Shown here: one piece after another, positions 1 through 5,787 of the stretch
Layout: each line of letters begins with the position of its first letter
How positions within the stretch are numbered: the first letter of the stretch is position 1
NCBI GenBank assembly: GCA_020721485.1
Contig: DYMR01000106.1
Coordinates: 1 to 6,564 of the forward strand
Source of the DNA: Halothiobacillus neapolitanus
GTDB taxonomy: Bacteria > Pseudomonadota > Gammaproteobacteria > Halothiobacillales > Halothiobacillaceae
Direction: 5' to 3'
Length of the DNA: 6,564 nt
Notes under the pieces: generated by a model
Databases searched by the model: none
What the model was told of the DNA's origin: nothing
The model's input: only the letters and a program-made list of their open reading frames with translations
Made by a program: the position numbers and the translations under genes

Positions 1-80
1 GGGGTGAAAATTCTCAATGCATGCCCCTCCTGATACTCCCTCCCCCTTGAGGGGGGAGGGTTGGGGTGGGGGTGAAAATT
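1..80. repeat. G/C-rich palindromic intergenic repeat flanked by 12-bp direct repeats
   Basis: GGGGTGAAAATT occurs at 1-12 and again at 69-80. Between the copies, CCCTCCCCC (38-46) pairs perfectly with GGGGGAGGG (52-60) around a five-base TTGAG loop. The arrangement suggests that the window opens at the tail of one copy of a hairpin-plus-G-run element and that a second copy runs from about 38 to 80. Short C-rich/G-rich palindromes of this look are common between genes in proteobacterial chromosomes (REP-like elements), but I cannot assign this one to a named family. Neither side has the T-run expected of an intrinsic terminator. Confidence 0.55.
51..72 (+). other. Candidate G-quadruplex motif
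   Basis: Four G-tracts lie in a row: six G at 51-56, three at 58-60, four at 63-66 and five at 68-72. The loops are A, TT and T. This meets the usual G3+ N1-7 definition with very short loops, which favours a stable fold. The first two tracts are also the 3' arm of the 38-60 hairpin, so the two structures exclude each other. Confidence 0.6.
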
Positions 81-127
81 TGCCGTTCACTGCGCTCAAC
101 ATAAAAATTGAGTGATTTATCAACCCA

Positions 128-156
128 TTGAAAGTTTAATTCATCGGCCAATTAAT
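128..156 (+). promoter_or_regulatory. Candidate sigma70 promoter for the PLP-enzyme gene
   Basis: TTGAAA at 128-133 and ATTAAT at 151-156 are separated by 17 bases in an AT-rich stretch just upstream of the start at 177. The -35 match is good and the -10 matches four of six positions. The predicted transcript start near 163 would leave a leader of only about 14 bases, so this is a weak, pattern-based call. Confidence 0.3.
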
Positions 157-176
157 CAGAGGCTCCCGCCCCCCGA

Positions 177-1358
177 ATGAACCCGTTTGACACCCCCCTT
201 GATCGACGCGGCAGCGACTGCGTCAAATACGACACCCTCGCCGACCGGTTTGGTCGTGCCGATTTAATTCCCTTGTGGGTGGCCGACCTCGATTTTTCCG
301 CGCCCGATGCCGTCACCCGCGCACTGCAACAGCGCGCCGCGCATCCGGTGTTTGGCTATACCCGGTATCCGCCGGAATTTTTTGCCGCCATCGTGCAATG
401 GCAGCTCAGCCAACACGGCTGGCGCATCGACCCCACGGCGGTGCTGCCCGTGCCCGGCACCGTGCCCGCCCTCGCCTTGATCGTGCAGGCCTTCAGCCAA
501 TCCGGCGACGGCATCGTCGTGCAAACCCCCATCTACCCGCCCATTCACCAACTGCCCGTCCAGCACGGCCGCCGCCTATTGGAAAACCCGCTGCGCGAGC
601 ACACCGACGGCTTTGTCATCGATTGGCCGCATTTCGAGCAGCAACTCGCCCAAGCAAAACTCTTCATCCTCTGCGCACCGCACAACCCCGTCGGGCGGGT
701 GTGGCGCGAAGATGAGTTGATAAAAATCATTCAGTTATGCCGAAAATATGCCGTGCTGATCGTGGCCGATGAAGTGCATGCCGACCTCTGCTTCGCCCCG
801 CATCGGCACATTCCCATCGCCCGGCTCGCCGCCGCTGAAGGGGTGGCCGTCATCACCCTGAATGCGCCCTCCAAAACCTTCAATGTCGCCGGACTCAACA
901 CCGCCTACGCCATCGTGGAAGACCCCGAACGGCGTACAACACTGCAACACCACATCCAACAGGCCGGCCTGACTTCCGGCAACCCGTTCGGCATTGCCGC
1001 GCTGATCGCCGCCTATCAATCAGGTCATGAATGGCACCACGGGTTGATGCGCACCCTTCACGCCCGCCGCGCGCAAGTGCTGGATTTTTTTCAGAATAAT
1101 GATCTGGGAATCCGCCTGCACGCGCCCGAAGCCACCTATCTGCTGTGGCTGGATTGCCGTGCCCTGATGTCGCGTTTGGCGCTGGCCGATGATGCCGCGC
1201 TTGCCCAGTTTTTCATCGAACACGCCGGGTTAGCGCTGAACCCCGGCGTGAGTTTCGGCAGCCCCGGCAGCGGCTTCATGCGGCTGAACATCGGCACCCA
1301 CGAATCGGTTTTGCATCAGGCATTAACCCAACTGCACCGGGCGATTCTGGCGGGTTAA
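177..1358 (+). CDS. patB: PatB/MalY-family PLP aminotransferase, putative C-S lyase (cystathionine beta-lyase)
   Basis: This is a 393-residue fold-type I PLP enzyme of the MalY/PatB group, whose members cleave cystathionine or cysteine conjugates to a thiol, pyruvate and ammonia in the cytoplasm. The family start pattern is present (FDTPLDRRGSDCVKYD, then LWVADLDF near 33-40). The cofactor motifs follow: CAPHNPVGRVW (N170), VADEVHADL (D198), and the Schiff-base lysine K233 in NAPSKTFNVAG, the same position as in E. coli MalY. The carboxylate-binding arginine is R369 in GFMRLNIG. The length matches MalY (about 390). The ATG at 177 fits the family N-terminus and no upstream in-frame start exists. 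The nearest purine run, AGAGG, is 14 bases upstream, so the ribosome site is weak. Its stop overlaps the stop of the converging operon. The exact substrate cannot be read from sequence, and the symbol denotes the family. Confidence 0.88.
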   Translation: MNPFDTPLDRRGSDCVKYDTLADRFGRADLIPLWVADLDFSAPDAVTRALQQRAAHPVFGYTRYPPEFFAAIVQWQLSQHGWRIDPTAVLPVPGTVPALALIVQAFSQSGDGIVVQTPIYPPIHQLPVQHGRRLLENPLREHTDGFVIDWPHFEQQLAQAKLFILCAPHNPVGRVWREDELIKIIQLCRKYAVLIVADEVHADLCFAPHRHIPIARLAAAEGVAVITLNAPSKTFNVAGLNTAYAIVEDPERRTTLQHHIQQAGLTSGNPFGIAALIAAYQSGHEWHHGLMRTLHARRAQVLDFFQNNDLGIRLHAPEATYLLWLDCRALMSRLALADDAALAQFFIEHAGLALNPGVSFGSPGSGFMRLNIGTHESVLHQALTQLHRAILAG

Positions 1359-2506
1359 CCGACCGGAGGGCGGATAGGTTTCGCGCGCCGCCAACGGCGC
1401 AAATACAACCACGCTCCGCTCAGAAAAAACAGCGGCAATGACAGACTCCCCGCGAACATGATCCACACCCCGGCCCGGCCAAAATATTCCCCCGTGTGCA
1501 GCGGCAACATGCTGCGCACAAGCTGGGTGCCCGGCGGCAAGTCCGCGAAGGGTTGATCGAGCAAAACCGCAGCAGTAATCGGGTGAAGTTGCAGGGTATT
1601 TTGCGCGCGACTGTGCGCCGGTTCCGCGCCTTGCCACGACACGCGGATCGCCTCATTCGGTTGATTGGGCAGAAAAATTTGGGCGTGGCGCGCAGATTTT
1701 TCGGCAATCATCTGAGCAATCGCCAGCCACGGAATCTGCCCACCGTTGGATGCAACGGGCGCATGCGGCACCGCCGCCACCTTCATCGCCACCGGTTTGC
1801 CTTGGGGCGCGCCTGTCGCGTTATGCCAGAGCTGCCGCGTCCAGTCATACGACCAATACAGCCCCGTCATCGCCGCCAGCAGCAGCGGCAACAGCAACCA
1901 AACCCCCAGCACGGCATGAAGCGAATAAATTCGCGCCACCGCCGTACCCCGCTGAGCAGGCACCAGCCAATACTTGAGCCCCGCCCGCCGCAGCCGAATC
2001 ATCAGCCCAGAGACAACCAGCCCAATCAAAATAACAACCGATGCGCCGGTAATGGCTTTACCGGCAGCGCCCGCCAGCAACCGCCGGTGTAGATCTTCCA
2101 CCGTGCGAAAAAACGCCGCGCCGCGCGCCTTGCCCAAGAGCTCGCCGGTATACGGGTTCACAAATTCGCCCACCGGCTTGCCTTTCGCCCGAAAACCCAC
2201 CCAGGCACTTTCGCCCGGCACGGTGGATACGCGCAGCGTGGCAAGGGCGGATTCAGGCTGTTGGGACTGAATGCGCGCCACCAAATCCGCCAAAGGCAAG
2301 GCGGATGCGCCTTCGGGAATGCCGACCCGCATCACGCCGTCGTTGATGGCCCACAACACATCCTCCTCAAACGACATCAGCGCGCCAGTACCGCCAACCA
2401 CCGCCAGCACCAAGCCGGCCAATAACCCCAGCCACCGGTGCAGCCAACGAAAGGCGGGCTTAGGGTGGAACCCGCGACCGGATGCCGCGCGAATAATCGG
2501 CGCCAT
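1355..2506 (-). CDS. piuB: PepSY-associated four-helix inner-membrane protein (PiuB-like), iron-siderophore operon
   Basis: An inner-membrane protein of 383 residues with the layout of the PepSY_TM family. TM1 is at about 22-46 (LHRWLGLLAG...), followed by a large periplasmic segment with a PepSY-like part (VNPYTGELLG near 116-125). TM2 is at about 152-170, TM3 at about 196-218 (SLHAVLGVW), then a second periplasmic segment, and TM4 at about 347-369. The family's histidines are at the membrane edges: H23, H140 (DLHRRL), H197 and H337 (LPLHTG). In relatives such histidines are proposed to bind haem, and some members are thought to reduce ferric siderophores; that function is inferred here. The ATG at 2506 is preferred because GGAGGT lies at 2518-2513, an ideal distance. 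Nearer or inside that site are an ATG at 2512 (spacing zero) and one at 2524. It is the last gene of the operon, directly after piuC. The basic tail (LRRWRRAKP) is probably cytoplasmic. Confidence 0.82.
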   Translation of the reverse strand: MAPIIRAASGRGFHPKPAFRWLHRWLGLLAGLVLAVVGGTGALMSFEEDVLWAINDGVMRVGIPEGASALPLADLVARIQSQQPESALATLRVSTVPGESAWVGFRAKGKPVGEFVNPYTGELLGKARGAAFFRTVEDLHRRLLAGAAGKAITGASVVILIGLVVSGLMIRLRRAGLKYWLVPAQRGTAVARIYSLHAVLGVWLLLPLLLAAMTGLYWSYDWTRQLWHNATGAPQGKPVAMKVAAVPHAPVASNGGQIPWLAIAQMIAEKSARHAQIFLPNQPNEAIRVSWQGAEPAHSRAQNTLQLHPITAAVLLDQPFADLPPGTQLVRSMLPLHTGEYFGRAGVWIMFAGSLSLPLFFLSGAWLYLRRWRRAKPIRPPVG

Positions 2507-2518
2507 TGTCATACCTCC
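2507..2518 (-). promoter_or_regulatory. Ribosome binding site deciding the PepSY gene start, overlapping the piuC end
   Basis: GGAGGT on the minus strand occupies 2518-2513, inside the end of piuC. The ATG at 2512 directly touches it, which is too close for initiation. The ATG at 2506 is six bases away and is therefore the likely start. The piuC stop (2511-2509) falls between site and start. Confidence 0.65.
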
Positions 2519-3186
2519 GACCACTGCCGCAGCAGGTTGTGGTAGAGATTGGTCAGTTGCAACACCTCGGCCTCGTCCCCCAATCGGGCGCGCAGTCGTT
2601 GAATGGTCTGATCGAGTTCAAACAACTGCACCCGGCGCGCATCGTCGCGAATCAGGCTTTGAATCCAAAAGAACGACGCCACCCGCGCCCCGCGTGTGAC
2701 CGGCATCACCGCGTGCAGGCTCGATGAGGGATAGAGAATCAAATCACCGGCGGGTAATTTGACTTCATGCTGGCCGTAGGTGTCATGCACCACCAATTCG
2801 CCGCCGTCGTATTCTTCGGGTTCGGCCAAAAACAGCGTGCACGACAAATCCGTGCGCAACAGGCTGCCATCGGCTTCGTGCCGAACCGAGCCATCGACAT
2901 GAAAGCCGTACTGCCCGCCGCCTGCATAGCGGTTGAACAAGGGCGGCACCACGCGCCGGGGCAAGGCCGCAGAAAAATACAGCGGGTGCCGCGCCAACGC
3001 CGCCAACACCTGCTGACCCAAAGCCACGGCGACCGGCGAGCGCACATCCAGTTGCTGATTTTGTTTCACGCGGGCGCCCTGCGCACCCACCGTTTGCCGG
3101 CCATCCACCCAATCCATCGCATCCAGTTGTGCCCGAAAATCCGCGACGGTCGCCTGATCCAATACTTCAGCCAAATGCAGCATCAT
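2509..3186 (-). CDS. piuC: PiuC/YbiX-type Fe(II)/2-oxoglutarate-dependent hydroxylase
   Basis: A 225-residue soluble 2-oxoglutarate-Fe(II) oxygenase, closely similar end to end to E. coli YbiX and Pseudomonas PiuC. The iron triad is H96 and D98 in YGFHVDG plus H158 in SSSLHAV, and the 2-oxoglutarate arginine is R168 in [12 protein letters not shown]. Family signatures WVDGRQT, NRYAGG, DGGELVV and the C-terminal [12 protein letters not shown] are all present, so it looks intact. The start at 3186 is favoured over the adjacent ATG at 3183: the GAGG formed by the end of the receptor's stop codon sits eight bases upstream, and it gives YbiX-like numbering. It is linked to TonB-dependent catecholate receptors in many genomes. 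The physiological substrate is unsettled; a role in modifying the siderophore or freeing its iron is inferred. Its end abuts the PepSY gene: a stop at 2511-2509 overlaps an ATG at 2512 as ATGA. Confidence 0.93.
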   Translation of the reverse strand: MMLHLAEVLDQATVADFRAQLDAMDWVDGRQTVGAQGARVKQNQQLDVRSPVAVALGQQVLAALARHPLYFSAALPRRVVPPLFNRYAGGGQYGFHVDGSVRHEADGSLLRTDLSCTLFLAEPEEYDGGELVVHDTYGQHEVKLPAGDLILYPSSSLHAVMPVTRGARVASFFWIQSLIRDDARRVQLFELDQTIQRLRARLGDEAEVLQLTNLYHNLLRQWSEV

Positions 3187-3198
3187 GATTGGCGCCTC
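3187..3198 (-). promoter_or_regulatory. piuC ribosome binding site overlapping the fiu stop codon
   Basis: Read on the minus strand, the fiu stop runs into the motif as TGAGG, and GAGG at 3198-3195 lies eight bases before the ATG at 3186. Ribosomes finishing fiu would uncover or reuse this site, which supports translational coupling. Confidence 0.65.
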
Positions 3199-5470
3199 AA
3201 AACTTCATCGCCGCCGTCAGGCGGACGGTGCGCGGTAGGCCGGGCGTGTAGCGGTAGCCGCTTTTGTTGATGGCGGCGACATATTCTTGGTTGAACAGGT
3301 TGTACACATTGAGCTGCAAGGAGAATTCCTTAGTGATCTGATACGAGGCCATCGCATCCACCACCCAATACGAATCCGCGTATTGCGGCGTGCCAATCGC
3401 ACCATCCTTGCCGCGCTGGAGCTTGCCGGTGTACCGAGGGCCGCCGCCCAGCGTCAGCTTGGGTGTGACGCGGTAACTGGTCCACGCCGTGAACGCGGTG
3501 CGCGGGGTGTAATTCAGTTGAAGGTTGTCGGGATCATTGCCGACGGCAGAACCGCTGGTGACCTGGCTGTCCATCAGCGTCCAGCCGGCGTTCATCTGCC
3601 AATTCGGGGTGATATTACCCACGGCAGAAAGCTCGATGCCCTGCACACGCTGCTTACCGGTTTGGGCATATTGCAAACTCACCGGGTCTTGCACGATGCC
3701 GTTCAGCACTTCGGTGCGATACACCGCCGCCGCCAAGCCCAAAGCGCCATCCAAGGCATCCCACTTCGCCCCCACTTCCACCGTTTTGGTTTTTTGCGGC
3801 GCGTAATTCGGGTTGTTGGCCACATTGGCACTGCTGGACAACTGGAAGTTCGCACTGCCGGGCGGCAACTGCGCGGTGGCGTAATTCACATACAGACTGC
3901 TGTCTGGCGTGGGCTTGTAGACCGTACCCAATTTCCAGCTCAAGGCATTGCCGGAAGTAGACAAGTCCGCCGCATTCACCAAACTGCCGCTGGCCGCCCC
4001 GCCCGTGCACGCTGGTTGGCCGCGCGCCGTGCCGCAGGCTTGAATCGAATAGAAACTCGTGCGGTACTGATCGAGCCGAACCCCGCCCGTCACCAGCCAG
4101 CGATCGGTTAAATGCGCCGTATCGAAGGCATAAACCGCCGCCGTGTTGGCCGTACCCTCGGCATGCCCCCCATTCAAATCCCAACTTAAACCCGAAACCG
4201 CAGGATTCGGCACATACAAATTCGCGGCAGGCCACGCCCCTTGGGTGGCATAGCTCAAATTATGCTGTTTGGATTGGCTGAGCTCGACACCCACCTGAAG
4301 ATCATGCTTGACCGAACCGGTGAGCAGCTGGGTATTGAGGCTGGTTTGGTTGGTCAGAATGCTGTTCTGCTGATTCAAGAAAGTCGGTGTACTGCGCGCA
4401 ATCGACCAGGAATTGGGATCATTCGGGTTGGGGGTCAACCAATTGGCCGCCGAGCCCATGAACGAAGTCAGCAAATAATCGTTTTGCGTTTGCGACCAGC
4501 GCGTGACATTGCGCAGGAGGGTGTTCGGGCTGAGATCATGTTCCAAGGTGAGCGTGTAGCGCTGGGTCGTCACCTTCTGATAATCCGAATCGGTGCCATA
4601 AAAATTCGACGGATCGACCGCCGGCGCATTGGCTAAAAATGGCCGTTTGGGATCCGGCGAAGAAAAACCCGGCAAGCCCACCGTCGGCACACCGCCATCG
4701 GGCACATTGTTCTGCTTGAGATACAGTGCATCGAACCATAACCGGTTGGCAGTGCCCAATCCCAACGCCAGCGACGCAGCCAGGCCGCCCCGATCATTTT
4801 CGACAGAATCACGCCCCGGCACGGCCGCTTTTTGTCCCATCGCATTCAAACGAATTGCGCCACCGGGCACGCCGTCCAAAGCGCGGTTGAAATCCGCCGT
4901 CGCACGGGTATAGGAATTACCCAACTCCAACGAGCCCGCCGTACTATCACGCCGCTGCGCTTGCTTGGTCACAAGATTGATGGAGCCAGACGGACTGGTC
5001 AGCCCATAATCGGTGCCCGCCGCGCCCTTGATTACCTCCACCCGTTCGACATTAAACATATCGCGGGAAATCGCGCCTAAATCCTGAATCCCATCCACAT
5101 AAATGCTGCTCGACGCATCGTAGCCGCGCATGTACACGGCATCACCCGTCGTGGTATTGCCGTTCTCGCCCAAATAAAACGCCGAGACCCCCGGCGTATT
5201 GCGCAGGGCTTCAGTCAGCGTGGTAGCCCCCTGCTGCTGCATCAAAGCCTTGTCGATGATCGTCACCGTTTGCGGCGTATCCACCAAGGGCTGGCTGAAT
5301 TTCCCGGAAGACAAGCGATCCACTTTAATGTCCTGCGCAGATTGGCTATCCGTCACACGCACCGTGGGTAACGCCTCTTCATCCGCTTGCGCCGTACTTG
5401 TTGCCGCACCCATCGGGACGCCAAAGGCCAACAGCACGGCGGCTGCCCCATGTTTTTTACTGCGAATCAT
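3197..5470 (-). CDS. fiu: Fiu-type TonB-dependent catecholate siderophore receptor
   Basis: An outer-membrane receptor of 757 residues that imports ferric catecholates using TonB energy. A signal peptide (MIRSKK, hydrophobic core, TAQA) is probably cut after A29. A TonB-box-like LPTVRV follows at 34-39. The plug domain spans about 62-169 with [46 protein letters not shown] and GSINLVTK. The rest is a 22-strand-type barrel ending in MKF with the C-terminal phenylalanine needed for outer-membrane insertion. Many stretches match E. coli Fiu as I know it, for example [27 protein letters not shown] and the cysteine pair C479/C488 in a probable outer loop. The ATG at 5470 is chosen because GAGG lies nine bases upstream; a further in-frame TTG at 5485 would itself contain part of that site. 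It heads the fiu-piuC-PepSY operon behind a Fur-like site. Pseudomonas PiuA is the other close comparison, and the ligand range is inferred. Confidence 0.93.
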   Translation of the reverse strand: MIRSKKHGAAAVLLAFGVPMGAATSTAQADEEALPTVRVTDSQSAQDIKVDRLSSGKFSQPLVDTPQTVTIIDKALMQQQGATTLTEALRNTPGVSAFYLGENGNTTTGDAVYMRGYDASSSIYVDGIQDLGAISRDMFNVERVEVIKGAAGTDYGLTSPSGSINLVTKQAQRRDSTAGSLELGNSYTRATADFNRALDGVPGGAIRLNAMGQKAAVPGRDSVENDRGGLAASLALGLGTANRLWFDALYLKQNNVPDGGVPTVGLPGFSSPDPKRPFLANAPAVDPSNFYGTDSDYQKVTTQRYTLTLEHDLSPNTLLRNVTRWSQTQNDYLLTSFMGSAANWLTPNPNDPNSWSIARSTPTFLNQQNSILTNQTSLNTQLLTGSVKHDLQVGVELSQSKQHNLSYATQGAWPAANLYVPNPAVSGLSWDLNGGHAEGTANTAAVYAFDTAHLTDRWLVTGGVRLDQYRTSFYSIQACGTARGQPACTGGAASGSLVNAADLSTSGNALSWKLGTVYKPTPDSSLYVNYATAQLPPGSANFQLSSSANVANNPNYAPQKTKTVEVGAKWDALDGALGLAAAVYRTEVLNGIVQDPVSLQYAQTGKQRVQGIELSAVGNITPNWQMNAGWTLMDSQVTSGSAVGNDPDNLQLNYTPRTAFTAWTSYRVTPKLTLGGGPRYTGKLQRGKDGAIGTPQYADSYWVVDAMASYQITKEFSLQLNVYNLFNQEYVAAINKSGYRYTPGLPRTVRLTAAMKF

Positions 5471-5539
5471 GTTGTTTTTCCTCAAATGCGATGAATCTGG
5501 CGCGCCAAAAGCCCACAGGACTTCTGGATCAGCCAGCGC

Positions 5540-5568
5540 ATCCTAGCTAAAGCAAATGAGAATTACAA
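5540..5568 (-). promoter_or_regulatory. Candidate sigma70 promoter of the fiu operon
   Basis: On the minus strand TTGTAA (5568-5563) and TAGGAT (5545-5540) are separated by exactly 17 bases, each matching four of six consensus positions. The -35 hexamer lies inside the Fur-like site, as expected for iron repression. The predicted start near 5533 gives a leader of about 60 bases before the ATG at 5470. Confidence 0.45.
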
Positions 5569-5576
5569 TCATTTAC
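5558..5576. promoter_or_regulatory. Fur-box-like operator
   Basis: GAGAATTACAATCATTTAC matches the 19-bp Fur consensus GATAATGATAATCATTATC at 14 positions by my hand count. It keeps the GANAAT-N6-C-ATT hexamer pattern and lies in an AT-rich island between two iron-uptake genes. It overlaps the candidate fiu -35 element and sits next to the candidate tonB promoter, so one bound Fur array could repress both directions. Function is inferred from match and context. Confidence 0.65.
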
Positions 5577-5583
5577 ATGTGGC

Positions 5584-5611
5584 TTGCGTTAAGCGGATTC
5601 CATGTTATCCT
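5584..5611 (+). promoter_or_regulatory. Candidate extended -10 promoter for tonB
   Basis: TTGCGT at 5584-5589 and TATCCT at 5606-5611 are 16 bases apart, and a TG one base before the -10 (5603-5604) makes an extended -10. Transcription would start near 5618, leaving a leader of about 170 bases before the tonB ATG at 5788. The hexamers are imperfect, so this is tentative. Confidence 0.35.
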
Positions 5612-5617
5612 GTCGTC

Positions 5618-5787
5618 ACAGTGTGCTCCTGACTGTCTTATCCCCCGCTGACCTGCGATGCAGCCCGCAGGTGGGGGGATAAGTCCCGCTTCGGCCGAGA
5701 CATCCTCCATCGGCCGCCTTTACCACAGCACAAGGCGCTGCCCATTGCTTTGGTAAAGGCTACACTATCATCGCCTTGAAACCGTTT
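5618..5787 (+). promoter_or_regulatory. Structured leader upstream of tonB with three stem-loops
   Basis: Three stem-loops follow each other. SL1: CTTATCCCCC (5637-5646) pairs with GGGGGATAAG (5674-5683), continued by ACCTGC (5651-5656) with GCAGGT (5667-5672). SL2: CGGCCGA (5692-5698) pairs with TCGGCCG (5710-5716). SL3: 15-base arms at 5716-5730 and 5746-5760 pair with one mismatch around a 15-base loop. A small ACAGT/ACTGT hairpin (5618-5622, 5632-5636) precedes them. None has a T-run, so these do not look like simple terminators. I do not recognise a known riboswitch class. The left boundary rests on the tentative promoter. Confidence 0.45.

Larger units (their letters stand above)
1..176. 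other. Left intergenic region with G/C-rich repeat, then AT-rich promoter stretch
   Basis: No credible gene is seen here. The first 80 bases are strongly C/G-biased and hold a hairpin and a G-run cluster, annotated separately. Positions 95-160 are AT-rich and probably hold the promoter of the PLP-enzyme gene that starts at 177. The gene to the left lies outside the window, so its direction is unknown. Confidence 0.6.
5471..5787. other. Divergent fiu/tonB control region
   Basis: This 317-base non-coding stretch separates the leftward fiu operon from rightward tonB. It holds a Fur-box-like site near 5558-5576, a candidate fiu promoter overlapping that site, a candidate tonB promoter just to its right, and three adjacent stem-loops between 5637 and 5760. 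I found no convincing gene in it. Confidence 0.7.

Noticed and set aside
38..60. The C/G hairpin as an intrinsic terminator for a gene left of the window
   Set aside because: The stem is strong but no T-run follows it in either direction; G-runs follow on the plus strand.
3287..4111. A 274-codon open frame on the plus strand antisense to fiu, and other long plus-strand frames across 1496-3270
   Set aside because: They lie entirely inside well-supported minus-strand genes, have Arg/Ala/His-rich low-complexity translations typical of antisense shadows in GC-rich DNA, and match no family I recognise.
5471..5485. A start of fiu at the upstream in-frame TTG (5485)
   Set aside because: That start would overlap the Shine-Dalgarno sequence of the ATG at 5470, and the signal peptide is complete and well shaped from the ATG.
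5602..5682. A 26-codon open frame (MLSCRHSVLL...) upstream of tonB, a possible leader peptide
   Set aside because: It has no convincing ribosome site. Its first codons overlap the candidate tonB -10 element, so that promoter could not transcribe it. Its second half is explained by the SL1 hairpin.
5716..5760. The 15-base-arm palindrome as an integron attC site or a mobile-element end
   Set aside because: It lacks the GTTRRRY/RYYYAAC core sequences of attC, and no integrase, transposase or target duplication is visible.
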